Of a stretch of DNA of 12,282 bases, positions 5,516 to 12,282 are shown piece by piece. A model generated the notes under the pieces. The model had not been told where the DNA came from. It ran no database searches and was given only the letters and a program-made list of their open reading frames with translations. Source of the DNA: Paracoccaceae bacterium (lineage in GTDB: Bacteria; Pseudomonadota; Alphaproteobacteria; Rhodobacterales; Rhodobacteraceae); the NCBI GenBank assembly GCA_007134805.1, contig SLKB01000107.1, forward strand, positions 1 through 12,282, given 5' to 3'. Each line of letters starts with the position of its first letter. Positions within the stretch are counted from its first letter, which is position 1. Both the position numbers and the translations under genes were made by a program.

Positions 5516-7519
5516 GTGAGCGCGCTGCCCTCCGGCCCGGCTCACGTCTATTCGGGCGGGTTTCTGGGCGGGTCGGCCCAAGCGCGCACGATCCGCCGGA
5601 TCATGACGCTGGCCGGGCTGCCGGTCAGGCTCGGTTGGCCGGGAGCGCAGGGGCGCGTGGCGGTCTGGGGGCACAGTCCGCGTGCGCGCCGCGGAGCTTG
5701 GGTCGCAGAGCGCAGCGGCGCGAAGATCCTGCGGCTGGAAGACGCCTTCCTGCGCTCGGTCTTTCCAGGACGTGTGGCGGGCGAGGCACCGCTCGGCCTC
5801 CTGATCGATGAGCGCGGCGTGCATTACGATCCCACGCAGCCCTCTGACCTCGAAACCCTGCTTGCGACGCACCCGTTCGATGACCATGCGCTGATTGAAC
5901 GGGCGCGTCTGGGCATCGCGCGGCTGCGGGCGGCACAGCTCTCCAAATACTGCGGGCATGACCCTGACATGCCGCCGCCGCCGCCGGGATACGTGCTGCT
6001 GATCGATCAGGTGCGAGGGGATGCCTCGCTGCGCCATGGGGGGCTGAGTGGAGAAATCCCTGCGCAGCTCTTCCAAGAGATGCTGATTCAGGCGCAGCTC
6101 GATCATCCGGGCGCGCGCATCGTGATCAAGGCCCATCCCGAATCCCGGCATGGCGCGCGCGCGGGCCATTTCGACGCTACTGACATCACCGAAGGTGTCA
6201 GCTTCTCGGAAGATCCCGTCTCGCCCTGGGAGTTGCTCGAAGGCGCGATTGCCGTCTACACGGTCTCGTCGCAGATGGGCTTCGAGGCCATTCTTGCCGG
6301 CCATCGCCCGCATGTATTCGGGCACCCGTTCTATGCGGGATGGGGCTTGACGCAGGATCTCGAGCCGCATCCGCGCCGAGGGCGTCGCCTCACGCGGGCG
6401 CAGCTCTTTGCCGGCGCAATGCTGCTTTACCCGCACTGGTATGATCCGTGTCGTGATGCGCTGTGCAGCTATGAGCAGGCCTTCGACCACCTCGAGGCAC
6501 AGGTGCGTGCGTGGCGTGAAGATCGCCACGGGTATGTCGCGCATCACATGCGCGCCTGGAAACGCCCGCATCTGCAAGGCTTTTTCGGCCGCTGGAAGCG
6601 GCTGCGCTTCGCGCCAAATCCCGCGCCTGACCGCCCGAGCCTGATCTGGGGCGCCGCCCCTGCCCCGGCCGGCGCCCGCGTGCTGCGCGTCGAGGATGGC
6701 TTCCTGCGCTCGCGCGGGCTGGGGGCCGCGCTCACGCCGCCGCTGTCGCTCGTGGCCGATGATCTGGGGCTCTACTATGATCCGACGCGCCCCTCACGGC
6801 TTGAGGCGCTGATCGCCGCCCCATTACCACCGGGCGGTGCCGCGCGTGCGCGCAGACTGATCGCAGGCATTCGCACAGCCGGGCTGAGCAAATACAACAT
6901 GGCGGGCACGACACCGGTGCTGCCTGCGGGCCACCGGATCCTTGTGCCCGGGCAGGTCGAGGATGATGCCTCGATCACGCTGGGCGCGGGCAGCATCCGC
7001 ACCAATCTTGCATTGCTGGCCGAGACGCGGGCGCGCAATCCGGGTGCAGTGGTGATCTACAAGCCCCACCCCGATGTCGAAGCCGGGCTGCGCCCCGGAG
7101 CAGTGGCCCCTGACGCGGCCCTGCGCCATGCCGATCTGATTGCCGACAGGGCCGACCCGGTCGCCCTGCTCGATAAGGTGCAAGAGGTCTGGACGATGAC
7201 CTCGACCTTCGGCTTTGAAGCCCTGCTGCGCGAGATCGACGTCACGACCTTCGGGGCGCCCTTTTATGCAGGCTGGGGGCTGACCCGCGATCTGGGCCCT
7301 GTTCCGGCGCGCAGGACAGCGCGGCCGGGCCTGGAGGGGTTCGTGCACGCGGCCCTGATCGCCTATCCGCGCTATCTGGACCCGGTCACCGGACTGCCCT
7401 GCCCGGTCGAAGTTGCGATTGACCGGCTCGCCGCCGGGGTCAGCCCGCGTCCGCCGCTGCTGCGTGTGCTTGCCAAGGCGCAGGGCGTGGTCGCACCCCA
7501 TATGCCCTTCTGGCGCTGA
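5516..7519 (+). CDS. kpsC: Capsule linker dual Kdo transferase KpsC
   Basis: KpsC elongates the poly-Kdo linker on the lipid acceptor using two beta-Kdo transferase modules with alternating linkages. The 667-residue protein (E. coli about 675) clearly contains two homologous modules. Module 1 has RLEDAFLRS (73-81), YDPTQPSDLE (104-113), KAHPES (205-210), SSQMGFEAI (251-259) and PFYAGWGLT (271-279). Module 2 repeats these as RVEDGFLRS (391-399), YDPTRPSRLE (421-430), KPHPDV (516-521), TSTFGFEAL (562-570) and PFYAGWGLT (582-590). No signal peptide is seen, fitting a cytoplasmic, membrane-associated enzyme. GTG at 5516 is 7 bases past the previous stop without a good ribosome-binding site, so translation is probably coupled. 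Both modules keep their key motifs, so both should be active. Its stop is 3 bases from that of convergent rnj. Confidence 0.95.
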   Translation: MSALPSGPAHVYSGGFLGGSAQARTIRRIMTLAGLPVRLGWPGAQGRVAVWGHSPRARRGAWVAERSGAKILRLEDAFLRSVFPGRVAGEAPLGLLIDERGVHYDPTQPSDLETLLATHPFDDHALIERARLGIARLRAAQLSKYCGHDPDMPPPPPGYVLLIDQVRGDASLRHGGLSGEIPAQLFQEMLIQAQLDHPGARIVIKAHPESRHGARAGHFDATDITEGVSFSEDPVSPWELLEGAIAVYTVSSQMGFEAILAGHRPHVFGHPFYAGWGLTQDLEPHPRRGRRLTRAQLFAGAMLLYPHWYDPCRDALCSYEQAFDHLEAQVRAWREDRHGYVAHHMRAWKRPHLQGFFGRWKRLRFAPNPAPDRPSLIWGAAPAPAGARVLRVEDGFLRSRGLGAALTPPLSLVADDLGLYYDPTRPSRLEALIAAPLPPGGAARARRLIAGIRTAGLSKYNMAGTTPVLPAGHRILVPGQVEDDASITLGAGSIRTNLALLAETRARNPGAVVIYKPHPDVEAGLRPGAVAPDAALRHADLIADRADPVALLDKVQEVWTMTSTFGFEALLREIDVTTFGAPFYAGWGLTRDLGPVPARRTARPGLEGFVHAALIAYPRYLDPVTGLPCPVEVAIDRLAAGVSPRPPLLRVLAKAQGVVAPHMPFWR

Positions 7520-7522
7520 GCG

Positions 7523-9196
7523 CTATTCGTTGAGCAAGCGGCTGACCACGATGGTGACTTCCGGCTTCTTGCCGATCTCTTCCATCACGACCTGACGCAC
7601 GACCCGGCGCAGCCCGTCATTGAGGCGGTCGTCATCGGCCATCACCTTGTGCCCGGCGCGCGAGATGAAATCCTCCAGCTCGCGTTCGATGACCTCGTTG
7701 AGCAGCTCGCCCCCGCGCCCCTGTGCGCGCAGCCCCGCGATCTCGGCCCAGGGCGCGCCGAGGGCCTCGTTTTCCTCGTCGAGGATCAGCGTTACGAAGA
7801 TATGCCCGCCGATCGCCATGCGGATCCGGTCGCGGATCACACCATCGGTCGCACCAACCATGCGGCTGCCATCGAGGTAGACGCGCCCGGTTTCGACCTC
7901 GTCCACGATCTCGGGGGCGCTGCCCGCCAGATCGACGACGGTCCCGTTCGGGACGACGGCTGTGCGCAATCCCGCCGCGCGCGTCAGTTTCGCGTGTTCG
8001 CGCATCATGCGGTGATCGCCATGCATCGGGATCACGATCTGCGGGGCGATCAGCTGCTGCATCGCTTCCAGATCGGGCCGGTTCGCATGGCCCGAGACAT
8101 GGTAGCGCCGCTCGGCATTGTCGAGCACATCGACACCAGCCGCGGAGAGCGCATTGACCACGCACCCCACATCGCGCTCATTGCCCGGGATCGTCATCGA
8201 GGAAAACAGGAAGGTGTCGCCCTCCTTCATCGTGAGTCCCATATAGCTGCCCCGCGCGAGTTGCGCCGAGGCGGCGCGGCGCTCACCCTGGCTACCCGTG
8301 ACGATGAGCAAAAGATTCTCTCGCGGCAGTTCGCGCGCCTCTTCCGGGCTGACCGTAGAGGGGAAATCCCTCAGGATCCCCGCCTCGGTCGCAACCTGCG
8401 TCATCCGGAGCATCGCGCGCCCCATCAGGCAGACCGACCGCCCCGCGTCCCGGGCGGCGACCGCGAGCGTCTTCAACCGCGCCACATTGGACGCGAAGGT
8501 CGTTGCCACGACCATCCCCTTCGAGCTGCGCATCACGTCCGTGATGGCCTCGCTCAGGCTGGCCTCGGACCGGCCCGGCTGGTGGTTGAGCACATTCGTG
8601 CTATCGCAGATCAGCGCCTTGACCCCGCTCCTGCCGATTTTCGCGAGCATCTCCGGGTCATGCGGCTCGCCGACGACCGGGTGGGGGTCGGTCTTGAAAT
8701 CACCCGAATGCACGATGCGCCCCGCAGGCGTATCGAGGATCAGCCCCGACGCCTCGGGGAGCGAATGCGCGACCGGAAAGAACTGCACTGTGAAAGGCCC
8801 GCACGCCACCTGTTCGGGCGCTTTCTCGACCGTGATCACCTGCTCTGGGTCCTGGCTCGCATCCTGCATCTTCAACCGCGCGATGCGCGCCGTGAAATTG
8901 CGCGCATAGACCGGAACCCGCAGCTTGTCCCACAAGAGCCCGACGGCGCCCACATGGTCCTCGTGAGCGTGGGTGATCAAGATCGCCTCCAGCCGGTCGC
9001 GCCTGGCCTCGAGCCAGGAGATGTCAGGCAGGATCAAATCCACCCCTGGGGTCGCATCCATGTCTCCGAAGGTCACGCCCAGATCGACAAGGATCAGCCG
9101 CTCGCGCCCCTTGGGGCCGTACCCGTAGACATAGGCATTCATGCCCACCTCGCCGGCGCCCCCAAGGGGAAGATAGATCAGCCTGTCCGTGCTCAT
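7523..9196 (-). CDS. rnj: Ribonuclease J
   Basis: RNase J is a cytosolic metallo-beta-lactamase/beta-CASP nuclease with endonuclease and 5'-3' exonuclease activity in mRNA decay and rRNA maturation; many alphaproteobacteria have it alongside RNase E. The 557 residues show LGGAGEVGMN (11-20), the zinc-binding motif HAHEDH (76-81), further ligands His144 (PVAHS), Asp166 (HSGDFK) and His392 (MHGDHR), and beta-CASP features TGSQGE (300-305) and VSGHANR (367-373). A C-terminal domain follows from about 440. All catalytic residues are present and the length is normal. The ATG at 9194-9196 overlaps the coaX stop as ATGA, with AGGAG (9206-9202) 5 bases upstream, so coupling to coaX is likely. Its 3' end meets kpsC with no room for a separate terminator. 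Confidence 0.97.
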   Translation of the reverse strand: MSTDRLIYLPLGGAGEVGMNAYVYGYGPKGRERLILVDLGVTFGDMDATPGVDLILPDISWLEARRDRLEAILITHAHEDHVGAVGLLWDKLRVPVYARNFTARIARLKMQDASQDPEQVITVEKAPEQVACGPFTVQFFPVAHSLPEASGLILDTPAGRIVHSGDFKTDPHPVVGEPHDPEMLAKIGRSGVKALICDSTNVLNHQPGRSEASLSEAITDVMRSSKGMVVATTFASNVARLKTLAVAARDAGRSVCLMGRAMLRMTQVATEAGILRDFPSTVSPEEARELPRENLLLIVTGSQGERRAASAQLARGSYMGLTMKEGDTFLFSSMTIPGNERDVGCVVNALSAAGVDVLDNAERRYHVSGHANRPDLEAMQQLIAPQIVIPMHGDHRMMREHAKLTRAAGLRTAVVPNGTVVDLAGSAPEIVDEVETGRVYLDGSRMVGATDGVIRDRIRMAIGGHIFVTLILDEENEALGAPWAEIAGLRAQGRGGELLNEVIERELEDFISRAGHKVMADDDRLNDGLRRVVRQVVMEEIGKKPEVTIVVSRLLNE

Positions 9197-9981
9197 GCCT
9201 GCTCCTGTAAGCTCTCGCGTTTGTTATGGTCATGAATGACGCAAAGGCCATGCAATGTCAGATCATCCTCGATCTTGTCAAACAGACTCTCGCCCTGCGC
9301 GAAAAGGGGCGCAAGCCCGCCGGTGCCGATCACGGTCATGGGGCGACCATACTCGGAGCGGATGCGCTCGGTGATGCCTTCGATGAGCCCGATATAGCCC
9401 CAGAAGACACCGGACTGGATGCATTCGACCGTGTTGGTGCCGATCACCTTGTCGGGCCGCGAGATATCGACATGCGGGAGCGCCGCAGCCCCCTGGTGCA
9501 GCGCCTCGAGCGAGAGGTTCACGCCTGGCGCGATCACGCCTCCCACATAGGCGCCGTCATGGGCGACGACGTCGAAATTGGTAGCCGTCCCGAAATCGAC
9601 CACCACCACATCGCCACCATGGCGTGCATAGGCGCCTGCGGCATTGGCAAGCCGGTCCGGGCCGGGACGCACGCCCTCATCCACGCGCGGGGGCACCGGC
9701 AGGCGACAGTCAGCTCGGCCGACCACAAGCGGGCGGCAATTGAAGTAGCGGTCACACAGCACGCGAAGATTGAAGACCACCCGCGGCACAGTGGAGGAGA
9801 TGATCACATCCGTGATGTCGAGCCGCAATCCCCGCACGCCCATCAAGGTCGAGAGCCAGACATAATACTGATCGGCAGTACGCATATGCTCGGTCGACGT
9901 GCGCCATGTGGCGCGGAATTCGATACCGTCCCAGACTGCAAAGACCGTGTTCGTGTTGCCGCAATCGATGGTCAGAAGCAT
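9193..9981 (-). CDS. coaX: Type III pantothenate kinase
   Basis: CoaX phosphorylates pantothenate with ATP, the first step of coenzyme A synthesis, and unlike CoaA is not feedback-inhibited by CoA and usually needs a monovalent cation. The 262-residue protein has the ASKHA-fold signatures: DCGNTNT phosphate loop (6-12), GPDR (107-110, with Asp109 the likely catalytic base), VDFGTAT (128-134), GGVIAPG (147-153), GTNT (181-184) and GTGG (219-222). The start ATG at 9979-9981 is preceded by AAAGGA at correct distance and lies 18 bases after the birA stop; the stop overlaps rnj by four bases. The birA-coaX pairing is common because both serve acyl-carrier cofactor metabolism. The family call is secure. 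Confidence 0.97.
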   Translation of the reverse strand: MLLTIDCGNTNTVFAVWDGIEFRATWRTSTEHMRTADQYYVWLSTLMGVRGLRLDITDVIISSTVPRVVFNLRVLCDRYFNCRPLVVGRADCRLPVPPRVDEGVRPGPDRLANAAGAYARHGGDVVVVDFGTATNFDVVAHDGAYVGGVIAPGVNLSLEALHQGAAALPHVDISRPDKVIGTNTVECIQSGVFWGYIGLIEGITERIRSEYGRPMTVIGTGGLAPLFAQGESLFDKIEDDLTLHGLCVIHDHNKRESLQEQA

Positions 9982-9999
9982 CGCCCTGTCCTTTGGGTT

Positions 10000-10743
10000 T
10001 CAGAAATAGACCTCGGCCGCCGGGATTGCCTTCGGGCCGTCTTCGGTTGTCAGAAGGAGCGCACCGGTCGTGTCGATGCCCTCGAAGATGCCCGTCCGAG
10101 TCTCCTGCATCGAGCGGGCCGTTATACGCTCGCCCAGACGCGCCGCGCGCGTGAGCCAGGCAGTGCGGATCGGCGCGAAGCCGAACGTGGCGAGCTGCCG
10201 CTCCCGATGGGCGAAGCAGGGCGCAAGCAGGTCGAGAAACGCCTCGGGGTCGAGCGCGCAGCCAGTCTCGTCCAGGAGGCTGACCGGACGCAGGGCGCCC
10301 GCGTCGCCCTCGGGGGCGTGGCGCAGGTTGACGCCGATGCCGATCACGAGATGGCGCGGGCCTGTCCCTTGTCCGAGGCTTTCAAGCAGAATGCCAGCCA
10401 GCTTGCCCCCGTCCAGCAGCACATCATTGGGCCATTTCAGCGTGAAGCGTTCGGGTTGGCCAGTCGCGCGCACCAGCGCGTCGTGCAGCGCAAGCGCGGC
10501 CACGAAAGAGCGCAGCGCCAGATCCGAAGGCGGGGCTTCGGGACGGCTGAAATGGCTCGCGGCGAAATTCCCTGGCGGGTCGGCCCAGCCTCGCCCACGC
10601 CGCCCGCGCCCGCGCGTCTGGCGCAGCGCGAGGATCCAAGTCGGCCCGGCGAGGTCGGGCGCGCGCCGGCCCGCTTCGGCATTGGTGCTGTCGATTTCCG
10701 GCAGGACAATACGCCCCACCCCATCGGGCCAGTTATCTGACAA
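10000..10743 (-). CDS. birA: Biotin-[acetyl-CoA-carboxylase] ligase
   Basis: BirA activates biotin with ATP to biotinyl-5'-AMP and transfers it to the lysine of carboxylase biotin carriers. The 247-residue protein has EIDSTN (16-21), the biotinyl-AMP loop GRGRRGR (45-51), KWPNDV (103-108), KLAGILLE (114-121), GIGVN (135-139) and a small C-terminal beta domain (about 200-247). The N-terminal DNA-binding helix-turn-helix of E. coli BirA is absent, so this is a group I, enzyme-only ligase that should not repress bio genes directly. The best start is TTG at 10741-10743, which overlaps the nuoN end by 11 bases; no strong ribosome-binding site is visible, suggesting reinitiation after nuoN. A GTG eight codons later is possible but would cut into the usual N-terminus. 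Confidence 0.95.
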   Translation of the reverse strand: MSDNWPDGVGRIVLPEIDSTNAEAGRRAPDLAGPTWILALRQTRGRGRRGRGWADPPGNFAASHFSRPEAPPSDLALRSFVAALALHDALVRATGQPERFTLKWPNDVLLDGGKLAGILLESLGQGTGPRHLVIGIGVNLRHAPEGDAGALRPVSLLDETGCALDPEAFLDLLAPCFAHRERQLATFGFAPIRTAWLTRAARLGERITARSMQETRTGIFEGIDTTGALLLTTEDGPKAIPAAEVYF

Positions 10744-12172
10744 GAGCGTCTGCCGCCAGCGCTGCCATGCTCTCGATCCCGAAGAGATTGATCACCCCGA
10801 GCACCATGACCGCGGCCGACGCCACGAGCAGGCTCGCCTGTACGGGCGCGCGGACAGTGTCGAGCGGTTCGGTCTCGTCGCCGAAATACATGAAATAGAC
10901 GATCCGCAGATAGTAGAACGCCCCGATCACCGAGGCGATGACCCCCGCCACGGCCAGCCAGGCCATACCGGCCTGCACCGCCGCCCAGAGTACGTAGAAC
11001 TTGCCGAAGAAACCCACGAGCGGCGGCACGCCTGCAAGGCTGAACATCAGGATCAGAAGCGCAAGCGCGCGCAGCGGCTCTGCCCTGGAATACTGGCGCA
11101 GGCTGTCGATATCCGTCACTGGCTTGCCGTCGCGCGTCATGGTCAGGATGAAGGCGAACACGCCGATATTCATGGTGACGTAGATCGCCATGTAGACCAG
11201 CATCGCCTGCACACCCTGCGCAGTACCCGCAGCCAGCCCCACCAGCGCAAAGCCCATATGCGTGATCGAGGAATAGGCCATCAGCCGCTTGATGTCGCGC
11301 TGCCCGATCGCGGCAATAGCGCCCACGAACATGGAGGCGACTGCAAGGAAGGCGATGATCTGGGTCCAGTCGCCGGGCACGGTGCCAAAGGCCTCATGGA
11401 CCACGCGCGCGATCAGCGCCATGGCGGCGACCTTGGGCGCAGTTGCGAAAAATGCCGTCACGGGCGTCGGCGCGCCCTCATAGACATCGGGCGTCCACAT
11501 GTGGAACGGCACGGCCGAGACCTTGAACGCAAGCCCCGCCATCATGAAGGCAAGCCCCATCAAGAGCCCCACTGACATCCCGTCCTCCGAGATGGTGGTG
11601 ATGATCCCCGAAAACAGCGTCGTGCCGGCATATCCATAAGTGAGCGAGGCGCCATAGAGCAGAAGCCCCGAGGCCAGTGCGCCAAGAATGAAGTATTTCA
11701 GCCCCGCCTCGGTCGAACGGGCCGAATCGCGATTCATCGTGGCGACGACATACAGCGCAAGCGATTGCAACTCGAGCCCCATGTAAAGCGCGATCAGATC
11801 GCCCGACGACACCATCAGCATCATCCCCACGACCGACAGCGCGATCAGGATCGGATACTCGAACCGCAGGAGGTCGCGTGCCTGCATGTAGCTTTGTCCC
11901 ATGACCAGCACCACGGCTGCCGAGAGCAGGATGATCATCTTCGAGAAATGCGCGAACGCATCGGCGATGAACATGCCGTTGAAGGCCGTGCGCGCCTCGA
12001 GCCCCTTGGAACCCGCAAAGATGGCCAGCAGCACCATCAGCGCAGCCGTCGCCCAGAGGATCGGCTCTGCGAGCTTGTCCTTGCCGCCATAGACCCCGAC
12101 CATCAACGCAGCCATGGCAAAGAGGGCGAGGAGAATCTCGGGCAGGGCCGTGTTCAGATCTGCTGCGATCAT
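10733..12172 (-). CDS. nuoN: NADH-quinone oxidoreductase subunit N
   Basis: NuoN is one of the three antiporter-like proton-pumping subunits of respiratory complex I in the inner membrane. The 479-residue protein is strongly hydrophobic with about 14 predicted spans. It carries the pumping-channel residues expected from E. coli NuoN: Glu134 ([11 protein letters not shown]), Lys217 ([13 protein letters not shown]), Lys247 (TAPKVAA) and Lys391 (GFFGKFYV). Other family marks are [12 protein letters not shown] (227-238) and [13 protein letters not shown] (300-312). The ATG at 12170-12172 is preceded by GAAAGG about 7 bases upstream and lies 11 bases after the nuoM stop. Its TAA stop is inside the birA start region. 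It is the last nuo gene, in the usual M-N order. Confidence 0.98.
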   Translation of the reverse strand: MIAADLNTALPEILLALFAMAALMVGVYGGKDKLAEPILWATAALMVLLAIFAGSKGLEARTAFNGMFIADAFAHFSKMIILLSAAVVLVMGQSYMQARDLLRFEYPILIALSVVGMMLMVSSGDLIALYMGLELQSLALYVVATMNRDSARSTEAGLKYFILGALASGLLLYGASLTYGYAGTTLFSGIITTISEDGMSVGLLMGLAFMMAGLAFKVSAVPFHMWTPDVYEGAPTPVTAFFATAPKVAAMALIARVVHEAFGTVPGDWTQIIAFLAVASMFVGAIAAIGQRDIKRLMAYSSITHMGFALVGLAAGTAQGVQAMLVYMAIYVTMNIGVFAFILTMTRDGKPVTDIDSLRQYSRAEPLRALALLILMFSLAGVPPLVGFFGKFYVLWAAVQAGMAWLAVAGVIASVIGAFYYLRIVYFMYFGDETEPLDTVRAPVQASLLVASAAVMVLGVINLFGIESMAALAADALVR

Positions 12173-12183
12173 CGCGGGACCTT

Positions 12184-12282
12184 TCAGTTCTGTGCAAGCT
12201 GCGTGGCGGCCTCATGGGCCTGCAACGCCAGCGTATGCCCCTCGACCAGTGCCGAGACCGAAGGGCCGATGATATCAGTGAC
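12184..12282 (-). CDS. nuoM: NADH-quinone oxidoreductase subunit M, C-terminal end
   Basis: The minus-strand frame entering from the right edge ends at TGA (12186-12184), giving the last 32 residues of a protein. They begin [15 protein letters not shown] and end with an alanine/glutamine-rich tail, which fits the extreme C-terminus of NuoM, a proton-pumping subunit of complex I. The position just upstream of nuoN, 11 bases away, supports this strongly, because M precedes N in alphaproteobacterial nuo operons. The fragment has no diagnostic catalytic residue of its own, so the call rests mostly on position and the terminal motif. Confidence 0.85.
   Translation of the reverse strand, partial: VTDIIGPSVSALVEGHTLALQAHEAATQLAQN

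Noticed and set aside
5498..6577. 359-codon minus-strand open frame antisense to kpsC
   Set aside because: kpsC is clearly coding here, with conserved module-1 motifs; the antisense product is unrecognisable.
7649..9235. 528-codon plus-strand open frame antisense to rnj
   Set aside because: RNase J is complete with all metal ligands on the minus strand. The plus frame is rich in Arg, His and Asp as expected for a mirror of GC-rich coding sequence.
9226..10740. 504-codon plus-strand open frame antisense to coaX and birA
   Set aside because: Both genes under it on the minus strand are recognised with full motif sets. The antisense translation has no recognisable domain and arises from GC-rich codon use.
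10070..11575. 501-codon plus-strand open frame antisense to birA and nuoN
   Set aside because: It spans two real genes on the opposite strand and is low-complexity His/Arg-rich; no domain or ribosome-binding site supports it.
1..12282. CRISPR array, insertion sequence, tRNA or phage attachment site
   Set aside because: No regularly spaced repeats, transposase or integrase frames, terminal inverted repeats with target duplications, or tRNA cloverleaf sequence were recognised.

Overview
The window looks like chromosome of a GC-rich alphaproteobacterium, most likely family Rhodobacteraceae. This rests on the proteins: a kleisin ScpA of the rhodobacterial type, an RNase J sharing an operon with coaX, birA and nuoN, a riboflavin synthase, and an MOFRL-type glycerate 2-kinase. 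Long open frames antisense to real genes, as expected at this GC content, are spurious. No tRNA, rRNA, IS element, CRISPR array or phage gene was seen.

Layout, left to right. (1) 1-563, + strand: C-terminal part of glycerate 2-kinase, cut by the window edge. (2) 564-710: short convergent intergenic stretch with a nested hairpin, probably the scpB terminator. (3) 2819-711, - strand: ribE, scpA and scpB, pointing toward the glycerate kinase. (4) 2820-2991: divergent regulatory region with a 14-bp perfect palindrome. (5) 2992-7519, + strand: a three-gene capsule block, kpsS, an outer-membrane polysaccharide export lipoprotein of Wza/CtrA/BexD type, and kpsC. (6) 12282-7523, - strand: the end of nuoM, then nuoN, birA, coaX and rnj in very tight or overlapping order, converging on kpsC with only 3 bp between stop codons.

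How the genes work together. KpsS and KpsC are the inner-membrane-associated Kdo transferases that build the poly-Kdo linker on a phosphatidylglycerol acceptor for ABC-transporter-dependent (group 2/3-like) capsules. The lipoprotein between them would form the outer-membrane exit channel. The ABC transporter (KpsM/KpsT), the co-polymerase KpsE, CMP-Kdo supply genes and the repeat-unit glycosyltransferases are not in the window and must lie elsewhere if the pathway is complete. The right-hand cluster joins complex I subunits M and N to biotin-protein ligase, type III pantothenate kinase and ribonuclease J, and reads as the 3' end of a long nuo operon. ScpA and ScpB are the partners of SMC in chromosome segregation; ribE catalyses the last step of riboflavin synthesis.

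I found no convincing undescribed system. The points most worth a second look are the isolated kps trio between housekeeping blocks, the palindrome in its upstream region, the near-zero gap between kpsC and rnj, and a coding-like open extension downstream of scpB that overlaps its putative terminator.
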